From NCBI RefSeq assembly GCF_014196055.1, contig NZ_JACICY010000003.1, forward strand, positions 1-64,000: 64,000 nt of DNA. Reading direction: 5' to 3'. Positions 27,156 to 36,125 of this stretch are shown here, one piece after another. The stretch's first letter is position 1. Every line of letters starts with the position of its first letter. A program made the translations under genes and the position numbers. Source of the stretch: Novosphingobium hassiacum (GTDB lineage: Bacteria > Pseudomonadota > Alphaproteobacteria > Sphingomonadales > Sphingomonadaceae). The notes under the pieces were generated by a model that saw only the letters and a program-made list of their open reading frames with translations, was not told the DNA's origin and did no database searches.

Positions 27156-27898
27156 CGCTCATTTCCCGCCGCTCGGCACTGGTCGGCGCAGGTGGCCTCC
27201 TGCTTGCCGGTTGCGACCGTATCACAGCGTCACCAACGGTGCGCAAGGTGCTGACTCTCGGCGAAAAAGCGACCCTTAGCGGGCAACGTCTCGTTACAGG
27301 AAACGCGCTCGCTCCCGAATTCACCCGCGCCGACATGTCGCCCAAATTCCGCGTCAACGGCAACTCGATGCCGGGTTCGGCGGACTACGCCGCGCACATG
27401 GCTAACGGATTTACCGACTGGAAGCTCGAAGTCGGCGGTCTCGTTGCGCGCCCGCTGACCATGTCGCTCGCGCAACTCCGCTCCGCACCACAACGCACGC
27501 AGATTACCCGCCACGATTGCGTCGAAGGCTGGAGCGCTATCGGTGAATGGACCGGCGTCCCCCTCGCCCTGATTTTACGCCACGCAGGCATTTCGTCGCA
27601 GGCTCAGTATATTGTCTTCCATTGTGCAGACGACTTCTCAGGTACGCCTTACTACGAAAGCATCGACATGAGCGAGGCGAGGCACCCGCAGACCATCCTC
27701 GCGCACACCATGAACCGCCAGCCTCTGTCGGTCGCCCACGGCGCTCCGATCCGCCTCAGGGTCGAACGCCAGCTCGGTTACAAGCACGCCAAGTACGTCA
27801 TGAAAATCGAGGCCGTTTCCTCTCTGAACGGCATTTACGGTGGCAAGGGCGGCTATTGGGAGGATCACTCCGGCTACCAGTGGTACGCCGGGATCTGA
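27152..27898 (+). CDS. Sulfite oxidase-family molybdopterin lipoprotein (MsrP/YedY-like)
   Basis: The 248-aa product starts with SRRSALVGAGG followed by LLLAGC. This combines a twin-arginine-like signal with a lipobox (Cys21), which suits export of a folded cofactor protein to a membrane anchor. The Mo-pterin domain of the sulfite oxidase family spans about 85-240, with the molybdenum-binding cysteine in TRHDCVEGWSAIGEW (Cys123) and the Y-rich GGYWEDHSGYQW tail. It lacks the dimerisation domain of true sulfite oxidases. Coupled with the preceding cytochrome b, it is probably a periplasmic reductase or oxidase. MsrP acts on methionine sulfoxide, but the substrate here is unknown. Confidence 0.88.
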   Translation: MTLISRRSALVGAGGLLLAGCDRITASPTVRKVLTLGEKATLSGQRLVTGNALAPEFTRADMSPKFRVNGNSMPGSADYAAHMANGFTDWKLEVGGLVARPLTMSLAQLRSAPQRTQITRHDCVEGWSAIGEWTGVPLALILRHAGISSQAQYIVFHCADDFSGTPYYESIDMSEARHPQTILAHTMNRQPLSVAHGAPIRLRVERQLGYKHAKYVMKIEAVSSLNGIYGGKGGYWEDHSGYQWYAGI

Positions 27899-29257
27899 TC
27901 ACCGCATCAGCACGAGTTCCTCGGCCATCGACGGGTGCAGCGCGACGGTCGCGTCGAAATCCGCCTTGGTCAGACCCGCCTTCACCGCAATCGCCGCAGC
28001 CTGCAGGATCTCGGGCGAATCCGGGCCGATCATGTGGATGCCCAGCACCTTCTCGGTCTGGGCATCGACGATCATCTTGTACAGCCCGCGCTCCGGGCGA
28101 TGACCGAAGATGTTCTTCATCGGGCGGAAATCCGACGAATAGACCTTGATGTCGTTGCCATGGGCCTGCCGCGCCTGCGATTCCGTCATGCCGACCCCAG
28201 CTAGCGGCGGCTGCGAGAATACCGCGCTCGGGATGAAGTCATAGTTTAGCGTGGTGTCCTTGTCGCCGAACACGCGGTCGGCAAACGCCTGACCCTCGCG
28301 GATCGCGACAGGGGTAAGCTGTACCCGGTTCGTTACGTCACCAACCGCATAGATGCTGTCGCATGTCGTCTTCGCGCGGTCGTCCACCGGAATTTCACCC
28401 AGTGCACCCAGTTCGATCCCCGCGTTCTCAAGCCCCAGCCCGTCCGTCTTCGGCTTGCGGCCCGTTGCCACCAGCACCAGATCGGCATGGATCGGATCGG
28501 GCTGCTTGCCGAGGTAGACAAGGAACGAGCCGCTTTCCTGCTTCTCCACCCGATCGAACGGACAGTTGAACTTGTACTCGATGCCGCGCGCCATGGTAAT
28601 CTGCAGCAGGCGGTCGCGCAGCGATTCATCGTAACCGCGCAAGATCGTCTCACTGCGATTGACCACCGTTACGTGACAGCCGAGCGCATTGAAGATCCCC
28701 GCGAATTCCATCGCGATATAGCCCGCGCCGGAGATGACCACACGCTTGGGCAGGCTTTCCAGATGGAACACCTCGTTCGAGGTGATGCAGTGCTCCGACC
28801 CTTCGAACTGCGGCATCACCGGCCAGGCCCCGGTCGCCACGAGGATGCACCTCGCGCTGATCTCGCGACCACTGGCGAGCCGCACCGCGTTCGGTCCGGC
28901 GATCGTAGCGCGTTCGAGGAACCGTTCGACCTTGTTGGTCTCCAGCGTCGTCGTATAGGCCGCGTTCAGGCGGTCCACATCCTTCAGCACGGCGTCACGT
29001 AACGTTGCCCAGTCGAAGCTCATCTTCTCGACCGTCCAGCCATAGTTGGACGCGTCCTGCAACTCCTCGGCAAAATGCGATCCATAGACCAGCAGCTTCT
29101 TCGGCACGCAGCCCCGGATCACGCAGGTCCCGCCGACGCGGTACTCTTCGGCAACGGCAACGCGCGCGCCATGGCTGGCGGCAATCCGGCTTGCCCGAAC
29201 CCCGCCCGACCCTGCGCCAATTACGAAAAGATCGTAGTCGAAGTCCTTCTCAGCCAT
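27899..29257 (-). CDS. gor: Glutathione-disulfide reductase
   Basis: The 452-aa flavoprotein reduces oxidised glutathione with NADPH in the cytoplasm. It has the FAD site FVIGAGSGGVRASRIAA and the redox-active disulfide GGTCVIRGCVPKK. The NAD(P) site is VVISGAGYIAMEFAGIFNAL, with dimer-interface HPSMAEELV at the C terminus. The GCVxRGCVPKK form with 'VIRG' is typical of plant/cyanobacterial/alphaproteobacterial glutathione reductases, distinguishing it from lipoamide or mercuric reductases. It converges with the Mo lipoprotein gene directly (27898/27899). A weak hairpin (29287-29314) separates it from pgi. Confidence 0.94.
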   Translation of the reverse strand: MAEKDFDYDLFVIGAGSGGVRASRIAASHGARVAVAEEYRVGGTCVIRGCVPKKLLVYGSHFAEELQDASNYGWTVEKMSFDWATLRDAVLKDVDRLNAAYTTTLETNKVERFLERATIAGPNAVRLASGREISARCILVATGAWPVMPQFEGSEHCITSNEVFHLESLPKRVVISGAGYIAMEFAGIFNALGCHVTVVNRSETILRGYDESLRDRLLQITMARGIEYKFNCPFDRVEKQESGSFLVYLGKQPDPIHADLVLVATGRKPKTDGLGLENAGIELGALGEIPVDDRAKTTCDSIYAVGDVTNRVQLTPVAIREGQAFADRVFGDKDTTLNYDFIPSAVFSQPPLAGVGMTESQARQAHGNDIKVYSSDFRPMKNIFGHRPERGLYKMIVDAQTEKVLGIHMIGPDSPEILQAAAIAVKAGLTKADFDATVALHPSMAEELVLMR

Positions 29258-29335
29258 GCTCTGCTCCTTGTCGAACAGCGCATATGGCCTCTGACCCCGC
29301 GCAAGGCCAGAGGCTTAACGTGAAACCGACGGGCG

Positions 29336-30859
29336 TTACGAGCCGATCCCGGCCAACTTCAGCAGCGCCTCGGTCGAGGGATCGAAGCCTTCGCCGCCGC
29401 CGGTATCGATCTGCTTGGCAATCGCCTTGCCCAGTTCGACGCCGAACTGGTCGAACGGATTGATCCCGAGCATCGCCGCCGAAACAAAGGTGCGGTGTTC
29501 ATGGAATGCAATCAGCGCTCCCAGCGTCGCCGGGTTCAGCTCGTCGCACAGGATCGTCGCCGACGGCCGGTCGCCCGGATAGGCCCGCGCGCCATCATCC
29601 GACGCCTTGCCGGCCATCAACGCTGCGCCTTGGGCAAAACAGTTCGACAGCAGGATGTGGTGGTGCGCCGGATCTAGATCGTGACCGGGCACCTTGACGG
29701 CAAGGAAATCGACCGGGATCAAATGCGTGCCCTGATGGAGCAGCTGGAACACGGCGTGTTGCGCATCGGTCCCGACCCCGCCCCACGTCACCGGCGCACT
29801 GGGTCGCGTCAGCGCAGAGCCATCAGCCAACACCGACTTGCCGTTCGACTCCATCTCAAGCTGTTGAAGATAGTCGGGGAGCAACTTTAGCCGCTCGTCA
29901 TAGGCAAACACCGCACGCGTCTGACACTTGCGGACTTGCGCATAGTACAGGTCTGCAAAGGCTGCGCGAACCACGATGTTGTCGGCAAGATCCGTATCGA
30001 GGAAGTGGCGGTCGATCGCCGCTGCCCCGTCCAGAAACTCGGCAAACCCCTGCCACCCCAGCGCCATCGCAATCGGAAACCCGATCGAAGACCACAAGGA
30101 GTAGCGCCCGCCAACGGTCTCGGAAAAGGGTAGCACGCGCGTTTCATCGACGCCCCATTCCACCGCCTTCTCGGGCGCGGCAGTCAGGGCGACCACCCGG
30201 CCGTAGGGATCGGACACCCCGTTATCACGCAGCCACTCCAACGCGCTCATGGCATTGGTCATCGTCTCGGTGGTTGTGAACGTCTTGGAGGCCACTGCGA
30301 TCAGCGTCGTCGCCGGGTCGCAGGCCTTCATCGCCGCCTCGAGCGCGCAGCCATCGATGTTCGACACAACATGGACCGCAACCTTGGCTTCGTCGCGGGT
30401 CAGTGCATCGATCGCCAATGCCGGGCCGAGCGCCGAACCACCGATACCGATGTGGATCAGGCTGCGAACCTCGCCCAACGCGCCTTCGTGGATTGCGTCG
30501 ACAAGCATTCGCATCCGCGCGTGGAGTTGCTCGGCTTCCTCGACGCTGCTGTCCTTGCCGATCCCGCGCTCTGCTGTATGCTCGGCCGCGCGCCCCTCGG
30601 TGTTGTTGATCTTTTCGCCGTCGAACAGCGCGGCGCGTCGTCCTTCGACATCCATCGCCGCAGCGACCGCGCCAAGCAGGGCAACGACTTCCGAGGACAG
30701 ATGGGTCTTCGACCAGTCAAAGCGGATCGCGCCGCCCGGCAGTTCGAGCGTCTCGGCGTATGTGTCGAGGCGCGAGCGATCGCCGAACAGCGCCGTCAGG
30801 GTCGGCCGGGGCAAACCTTTGAGCGCCGTCCAGTATGTTTCCGCTTCAGCTACGGTCAT
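29336..30859 (-). CDS. pgi: Glucose-6-phosphate isomerase
   Basis: Pgi interconverts glucose-6-phosphate and fructose-6-phosphate. The 507-aa protein has the sugar-isomerase signatures: HIGIGGSALGPALA for phosphate binding, SKTFTTTETM, GGRYSLWSSIGFPIAMALGW with the catalytic Arg/Glu region, and the C-terminal FDQFGVELGKAIAKQI containing the catalytic lysine. It is of the classical bacterial type, slightly shorter than E. coli Pgi. The ATG at 30859 was chosen over an upstream ATG at 30889 as the natural N terminus (MTVAEAETYW). Divergent from lepB. Confidence 0.97.
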   Translation of the reverse strand: MTVAEAETYWTALKGLPRPTLTALFGDRSRLDTYAETLELPGGAIRFDWSKTHLSSEVVALLGAVAAAMDVEGRRAALFDGEKINNTEGRAAEHTAERGIGKDSSVEEAEQLHARMRMLVDAIHEGALGEVRSLIHIGIGGSALGPALAIDALTRDEAKVAVHVVSNIDGCALEAAMKACDPATTLIAVASKTFTTTETMTNAMSALEWLRDNGVSDPYGRVVALTAAPEKAVEWGVDETRVLPFSETVGGRYSLWSSIGFPIAMALGWQGFAEFLDGAAAIDRHFLDTDLADNIVVRAAFADLYYAQVRKCQTRAVFAYDERLKLLPDYLQQLEMESNGKSVLADGSALTRPSAPVTWGGVGTDAQHAVFQLLHQGTHLIPVDFLAVKVPGHDLDPAHHHILLSNCFAQGAALMAGKASDDGARAYPGDRPSATILCDELNPATLGALIAFHEHRTFVSAAMLGINPFDQFGVELGKAIAKQIDTGGGEGFDPSTEALLKLAGIGS

Positions 30860-31013
30860 GGCATTCCCTTGTTCTTCGCAGGTGCGCAATGTGCCGTATG
30901 CCCGCTGTCTCGCCGCTCGCCAACCCGCTGTTCATCCACGCGCAAGCTTCGCAGACGTATTTCGGTGCTGTGTTAACACCACAACACACTTGACGAAGGG
31001 CAACGCTGGCAAC

Positions 31014-31877
31014 ATGACCGCGACGATGAACGACACGCAAGACGTCCCGCCCGCCGTGAACCCGCAGCCGGTCCCGGATGTTCCACCTGCCAAAAAGGAA
31101 AAGAAGGAAGACAGCTTCCCGGTTTTCCTGATCAAGCTGGTGCTGGTCGTCGCGATCTTCCGCAGTTTCATCTTCGCACCGTTCAACATCCCGTCGGAGT
31201 CGATGCTGCCACGGCTTGAGAACGGGGATTACCTGCTCGCCGCCAAATGGCCGTTCGGCTTCAGCAAGTATTCGCTGCCGTTCAGCGCCCCGCTGATCCC
31301 GGGCCGTCTGATTGCCAACCAGCCGACGCGCGGCGATGTGGTGATCTTCAAGGCGCCTCCGGGTAACGACGTCGACTACATCAAGCGCGTGATCGGCCTG
31401 CCGGGCGATACCGTGCAGATGACTGGCGGAACGCTGCACCTCAATGGCAAGATCGTCCCCAAGCAGCGCGTGGCCGACTTCGTCATACCCGTCACCCCGA
31501 ACACCGACTGCCTCTCGCCCGAGTTCGCGGCGACCGAGAAGGACGGCACCGCGACCTGCCACTACCCACAGTATCGCGAGACCCTGCCAGAGGGCCGGAG
31601 CTACAACGTGCTCGACCTCGGCTATCGTCCACAGGACGACACCGCGGCGATTGTCGTACCGGAAGGCCAGATGTTCCTGATGGGCGACAATCGCGACAAC
31701 TCGATGGATAGCCGATTCCCCGCCGTGGAAGGCGGCGGCATCGGTCTCGTTCCGCAGGAAAACCTCGTCGGCCGCGCCACGATTATGATGTGGTCGACTG
31801 ATGGCAGCGCCAACTGGTTCCTGCCGTGGACCTGGTTTACCGCCGCGCGTTGGAACCGGATCGGAGGCACGTTCTGA
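31014..31877 (+). CDS. lepB: Signal peptidase I
   Basis: The 287-aa S26 protease removes signal peptides at the periplasmic face. After a polar, Pro/Lys-rich N-terminal tail (1-35), one membrane span lies at about 36-55. The catalytic Ser63 is in PSESMLP and Lys124 in DYIKRVIGLPGD; box E MGDNRDNSMDSR follows. The start at 31014 has GAAGGG about a dozen bases before it; the ATG at 31026 is an alternative. It heads the operon lepB-rnc-era-SGNH hydrolase, the common alphaproteobacterial order. A perfect palindrome GTGTTAACAC lies at 30970-30979 in the upstream gap. Confidence 0.95.
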   Translation: MTATMNDTQDVPPAVNPQPVPDVPPAKKEKKEDSFPVFLIKLVLVVAIFRSFIFAPFNIPSESMLPRLENGDYLLAAKWPFGFSKYSLPFSAPLIPGRLIANQPTRGDVVIFKAPPGNDVDYIKRVIGLPGDTVQMTGGTLHLNGKIVPKQRVADFVIPVTPNTDCLSPEFAATEKDGTATCHYPQYRETLPEGRSYNVLDLGYRPQDDTAAIVVPEGQMFLMGDNRDNSMDSRFPAVEGGGIGLVPQENLVGRATIMMWSTDGSANWFLPWTWFTAARWNRIGGTF

Positions 31878-32548
31878 GCAAGCTGTCGGCCGAGGCAGCG
31901 GCGTACCTCACGCAGCTGACCGGCACCGCGCCCACGCGTGACGATCTGTGGGCCGATGCGCTAACGCACGGCTCGATGGGTGAGGCGCGTGATTACCAGC
32001 GGCTCGAGTTCCTCGGTGACCGCGTCCTCGGCCTCGTCATCGCCGAATGGCTTCATGAAAAGAGCGATGCCGCCGAAGGCAAGCTGTCACAACGCCTCAA
32101 TGCGCTGGTCAGCCGCGAGACTTGCGCCGACGTTGCCCGCGCGATCGACCTGCCCACGCATATCCGCCTCGGCAAGCAGGCCCGCGACGATGGTGGGGCG
32201 AAAAGCGACAACATTCTGGGCGACGTGATGGAGTCCCTGATCGGCGCGCTGTTCGTCGAACGTGGGTTTGAGGCAGCGCGCGCGTTCGTGCGCAAGCTAT
32301 GGGACAGGCCGATGGTATCAGGCACCGGCCAGCGCAAACACCCCAAGGCAGCGCTGCAGGAATGGGCAGCCGGCAATCGCCGCAAGCCGCCCGTCTACAG
32401 CCTCGTCCAGCGCGAAGGCCCGGATCACGCCGCCAAATTCACCGTCTGCGTCGAAGTCAGCGGCGTTGGTTCAAGCACCGCGCGCGGATCGAGCAAGCAG
32501 GAAGCTGAAACCGCTGCAGCGCTCGCCTTCATGCAGGCGTACGGCTAA
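31874..32548 (+). CDS. rnc: Ribonuclease III, probable CTG start
   Basis: RNase III cuts double-stranded RNA in rRNA maturation and mRNA decay. The 224-aa protein has the signature motif RLEFLGDRVLGLVIAEWL, the acidic DVMESLIGALF site, and a dsRNA-binding domain in the last ~70 residues ending with the GSSKQEAETAAA helix. The start is chosen at CTG (31874). GGAGG lies six bases before it, and the codon overlaps the lepB stop as CTGA, like the ATGA/GTGA joints nearby. The only in-frame ATG (31826) would add 16 residues read entirely inside lepB. A TTG at 31850 is a further option. The start is therefore less sure than the gene itself. Confidence 0.92.
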   Translation: MSKLSAEAAAYLTQLTGTAPTRDDLWADALTHGSMGEARDYQRLEFLGDRVLGLVIAEWLHEKSDAAEGKLSQRLNALVSRETCADVARAIDLPTHIRLGKQARDDGGAKSDNILGDVMESLIGALFVERGFEAARAFVRKLWDRPMVSGTGQRKHPKAALQEWAAGNRRKPPVYSLVQREGPDHAAKFTVCVEVSGVGSSTARGSSKQEAETAAALAFMQAYG

Positions 32549-32584
32549 GGGCGTTCGCCCTTCACGGCAGGCACTGCTTGCCGT
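32547..32584 (+). other. Two tandem hairpins between rnc and era
   Basis: AAGGGCG-tt-CGCCCTT (32547-32562) begins inside the rnc stop codon, and ACGGCA/TGCCGT (32564-32584) follows at once. They sit 37 bp before the era start in a polycistronic message. They could be a processing or attenuation site; without a T-tract a full terminator is unlikely. Confidence 0.45.
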
Positions 32585-32620
32585 AGAGACCACCTGACTT
32601 ACAGATAGAGATCCTCACGC

Positions 32621-33526
32621 ATGACCGACAAATGTGGCCTCGTGGCCGTTCTGGGCGCGCCGAACGCCGGCAAATCCACCCTCGTGAACTCGCTGGTGGG
32701 CCAGAAGGTGGCAATCGTCTCGGCCAAGGCGCAGACCACCCGCGCGCGGCTGATGGGCATCGCCCTTGAAACCGTGGGCGAGGACCGCGCACAGATCATC
32801 CTGGCCGATACCCCCGGCCTGTTCGAACCCAAGCGCCGCCTCGATCGCGCGATGGTCAGCGCTGCATGGGACGGCGCGCAGGAAGCCGACGCGATCCTGC
32901 TCGTCGTCGATGCGCGCAAGAAGCGCCGCGACTATCTCGAATCCATCCTGGCCAGCCTCAAGGATCGCCCCGAGCGCAAGATTCTCGTGCTCAACAAAGT
33001 CGACCAGACGCCAAAGGAACCGCTGCTGATCGCGGCCGAGGAACTGAGCGCAGACGGCGCATTCGAGGAAGTGTTCTTCGTCTCGGCGCTGACCGGCGAC
33101 GGCGTACCCGAACTCAAGCAGCGGCTTGCCGCGTTGATGCCCGAAACCGCGTGGCACTACCCCGAGGATCAGGTGTCCGACGCCAGCGAACGCCTGCTCG
33201 CCGCCGAAATCACCCGCGAACAACTCTACCGCCAGCTCCACGACGAACTCCCTTACGACAGCACCGTCCGCCCGGAAAAATACGTGCATCGCAAGGACGG
33301 CTCGCTCGAAATCCATCAGCAGATCGTGATCTCGCGCGAGAGTCAGCGCCCGATCGTCCTCGGCAAGGGCGGCTCGAAGATCAAGGCCATCGGCGAGGCA
33401 TCGCGCAAGGAACTGGCGCAATTGCTCGACACCAAGGTCCACCTTTTCCTCCACGTCAAGGTCGACGAACGCTGGGCCGATGCCAAGGAAATCTACGAGG
33501 AAATCGGGCTCGAGTGGGTGAAATGA
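32621..33526 (+). CDS. era: GTPase Era
   Basis: Era is an essential GTPase that binds 16S rRNA during 30S assembly. The 301-aa protein has G1 GAPNAGKST (12-20), G3 DTPG (63-66), G4 NKVD (125-128) and a C-terminal KH domain with VLGKGGSKIKAIGEASRKEL. Length is normal. It follows rnc after the two hairpins and overlaps the next gene by ATGA (33523-33526). The rnc-era order is ancestral in proteobacteria, but here recO does not follow; a secreted SGNH hydrolase takes its place. Confidence 0.97.
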   Translation: MTDKCGLVAVLGAPNAGKSTLVNSLVGQKVAIVSAKAQTTRARLMGIALETVGEDRAQIILADTPGLFEPKRRLDRAMVSAAWDGAQEADAILLVVDARKKRRDYLESILASLKDRPERKILVLNKVDQTPKEPLLIAAEELSADGAFEEVFFVSALTGDGVPELKQRLAALMPETAWHYPEDQVSDASERLLAAEITREQLYRQLHDELPYDSTVRPEKYVHRKDGSLEIHQQIVISRESQRPIVLGKGGSKIKAIGEASRKELAQLLDTKVHLFLHVKVDERWADAKEIYEEIGLEWVK

Positions 33527-34347
33527 TCAGGCTGGGATGGGCGCTGGCGGTTTGCGCGTTGCTCGCCCCGGTGGCCAGCAGCGCCCGCCCGCCAAAGCTG
33601 GCGGAAGGCGCGCGCTACGTTGCCATGGGCAGTTCGTTTGCAGCCGGACCGGGCGTTGGCCCGACCACCCCGGGCACGCCTGCGCGCTGTGGCCGCGGCA
33701 CACTCAACTACCCCAATCTGGTAGCGGCAAAGTTTAAGCTGAAGTTGGTCGATGCAACCTGCAGCGGTGCGACTACCGAACATGTTCTTGGGCCTTGGTC
33801 GGAACTTCCCCCGCAGATCGAGAGCGTGGATGCTGCAACCAAGCTCGTCACGATCACCATCGGCGGCAATGACGTCGCCTTTGTCGGCAATATCTCTGCC
33901 GCGCTGTGCGAACAGGCTCCCACGCCTGACACGCGCTGCGGCCGATGGCGGACCGCGACCGAAGCCGAATGGCAGGGCGACGAAGAGCGTATGCGCAAGA
34001 TCGTGCGCGAAGTCCGTCGTCTTGCACCCGATGCACGGATCGTGCTGGTCGATTACATCACCGTCCTTCCCGCCGCCGGCAAATGCCCGGCGCTGCCGAT
34101 CTCGGATGAGCGCCTGACCGAGAGCAGGGCAGCAGCAAAGCGGCTCGCCGGCATCACGGCAAAGGTCGCGCGCGATGAAGGTGCCGAGTTGCTCCGCTTC
34201 TCGGAAACCTCGCGGCGTCACGCGCCCTGCTCTCCCAAACCCTGGAGCAACGGCTCGGTCGCTCTCCCCGGCGACGGCATCCCGATTCACCCGAGCCGAT
34301 TAGGGCACGAAGCTGCCGCGAAATCTCTCGCACGACTGTTGCGCTGA
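33523..34347 (+). CDS. Secreted SGNH/GDSL hydrolase
   Basis: The 274-aa product has a Sec signal (about 1-21, ASSA-RPP). The SGNH blocks are present: block I MGSSFAAGPG with the probable nucleophile Ser38, block III GGNDVAF with Asn, and block V HPSRLGH with the His/Asp-like acid. The sequence most resembles streptomycete lipase-type GDSL esterases (ATCSGATTEH and C residues for disulfides), so an extracytoplasmic esterase or lipase is inferred; the substrate is unknown. It is translationally coupled to era by ATGA. Confidence 0.88.
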   Translation: MIRLGWALAVCALLAPVASSARPPKLAEGARYVAMGSSFAAGPGVGPTTPGTPARCGRGTLNYPNLVAAKFKLKLVDATCSGATTEHVLGPWSELPPQIESVDAATKLVTITIGGNDVAFVGNISAALCEQAPTPDTRCGRWRTATEAEWQGDEERMRKIVREVRRLAPDARIVLVDYITVLPAAGKCPALPISDERLTESRAAAKRLAGITAKVARDEGAELLRFSETSRRHAPCSPKPWSNGSVALPGDGIPIHPSRLGHEAAAKSLARLLR

Positions 34348-34519
34348 CGATACAAATTCGCTTTGTCGCTTGCACGGGGCGCCTTGCCTTGCCATGCTGC
34401 AGCGCAGCACGGTTCGCGCTGTCTGGAAGGCTTTCGTTCAGGTAGCGCAAGCCAAGTTTGAATTAAGGTAACGGGCGCACTGCTCGTAAACGTCATGGGC
34501 GTCGCGGACGGAGCGGTTG

Positions 34520-36076
34520 ATGAGTGAACTCGGCGGTGTTGCAAGGGTGAGCGCCGCCCACTCTATTCCGGCAATCTCGATGCCAGTGCGCGCCGCGGCC
34601 GCACTGCATCCGGTCAAGATTCCCGATTGGTTGGCAACCGCACTTGCCTACCTCGGCCTCGCTTTGCTGACACGCTGGTTCCTCATCGGCAATCCGGTAA
34701 TCCACATAGACGAGCAGTTTTATCTGTTCGTCGCCGAACGCATGCGCGACGGCGCGCTGCCCTATGTCGACATCTGGGATCGCAAGCCGATTGGGCTGTT
34801 CCTGGTCTATGAAGCGCTGGCGGCAATACCCGGGGATCCGGTCATTGCCTATCAGGCCGGCGCAATTGCCGCCACTGTCGCCACCGCGATGGTCATCGCG
34901 CGCCTCGCGCGCGAAATCGCGTCGCCCGCCGCCGCGTGGCAGGCAGGCATGGCCTATGTCCTGTTCATGCCCGCGTTCAATTCCGGCATGGGACAGGCGC
35001 CCACATTCTACAACCTGCTCGTGGCACTCGCCGCACTCGGCGTGGTGGAGACAGTCAAGCTACCCGAAAGCCGCGCGCTGATCTGGCGCGGCGCTGGCGT
35101 GATGCTGCTGATCGGCTGCGCGATGCAGATCAAGTATACCGTGATGTTCGAGGGCATCGCCTTTGGACTGCTGCTGCTGGGACGCGGGTACGCCGATGTC
35201 TGGACATGGCGCCGTCTGGCCGCAGTGGCCGCGATATGGATCACCGCGGCCCTCCTGCCGACGCTCGCTGCGGTCGCCTGGTACGCGCAGGCCGGCCATC
35301 TGGATGAATTCGTCTATGCCAACTTCGTCTCGATCTTCTCGCGCGAATCAGACGGCTGGAAGGCCCCGTGGCGCCTGACCAAGGAGATGGCAGCGCTGAT
35401 CCCGTTCTGGCTGGCGATCTTCCGCGCGCCCAAGCTGTTCGACACCACGGGCGGCACTCATCCGCGCTCGCGCAGCGTGCTGGTCATCTGGTGCGGCACG
35501 GCCTGTCTCGGCTTCCTGCTGTTCGGCACGTGGTACGATCACTACGTCGCACCGCTGCTGGTCCCGCTCTCGGTGCTTGCCGCGCCTGCGCTCGCCCGCG
35601 CTGTGCGGTCGGAGCGCCACATCGGCCGCTTCCTGCTTGGCTTCGGCGCGCTGGCCAGCCTTGCGGTCCCCTTTTGGCAGGTCCGCAGCCACGGAACCGC
35701 CAGCCAGTTCGCCGAGATGAATGCCCTGATCGCGCACGAGATGCACGGCGGTTGCCTCTACATCTACGAGGGTGAACTGGCGTTCTACCGCACGCTTAAC
35801 ACCTGCCTGCCAACCACCCGCATTTTCCCAAACCACCTCAACACCTTCGTTGAAGCGCCGGCGATCGGCGTCGATCCGGTCACCGAAGTGCGCAAAGTGC
35901 TGGCGTCTCGGCCCGACGTGGTACTGATGCGCGCGGGTCGCCCCTACCTGCCCAATAGGGAAACACGCCGCGTCGTCACTGCCAGCTTGGCACAGGACTA
36001 CGAACGCTTCGCCACATATACGCTCGGCACTTGGGAATACTGGCTATTCCGCCCGCGTCGGGCTCAGCAGCGCTGA
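34520..36076 (+). CDS. GT39-family polytopic glycosyltransferase
   Basis: This 518-aa membrane protein has about 10-11 helices and the PMT/ArnT-type first loop with the acidic pair in VIHIDEQFYLFVAERM and the following YVDIWDRKPIGLFL. That loop is where GT39 enzymes hold the polyprenyl-phosphate sugar donor. The acceptor and donor are unknown. The ATG at 34520 has GGAG six bases before; a TTG immediately before (34517) is in frame but less likely. DNA 34348-34519 shows no gene. It converges with topA. Confidence 0.86.
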   Translation: MSELGGVARVSAAHSIPAISMPVRAAAALHPVKIPDWLATALAYLGLALLTRWFLIGNPVIHIDEQFYLFVAERMRDGALPYVDIWDRKPIGLFLVYEALAAIPGDPVIAYQAGAIAATVATAMVIARLAREIASPAAAWQAGMAYVLFMPAFNSGMGQAPTFYNLLVALAALGVVETVKLPESRALIWRGAGVMLLIGCAMQIKYTVMFEGIAFGLLLLGRGYADVWTWRRLAAVAAIWITAALLPTLAAVAWYAQAGHLDEFVYANFVSIFSRESDGWKAPWRLTKEMAALIPFWLAIFRAPKLFDTTGGTHPRSRSVLVIWCGTACLGFLLFGTWYDHYVAPLLVPLSVLAAPALARAVRSERHIGRFLLGFGALASLAVPFWQVRSHGTASQFAEMNALIAHEMHGGCLYIYEGELAFYRTLNTCLPTTRIFPNHLNTFVEAPAIGVDPVTEVRKVLASRPDVVLMRAGRPYLPNRETRRVVTASLAQDYERFATYTLGTWEYWLFRPRRAQQR

Positions 36077-36125
36077 GCCCACGGCCCGCTTCTCATGGGC
36101 CTGTCGCAGGACGCGCGCCGCCCTT

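Noticed and set aside
29287..29314. Hairpin GCCTCTG/CAGAGGC between pgi and gor as a terminator
   Set aside because: The stem is only 7 bp with a 14-nt loop and no T-tract; too weak to list as a feature.
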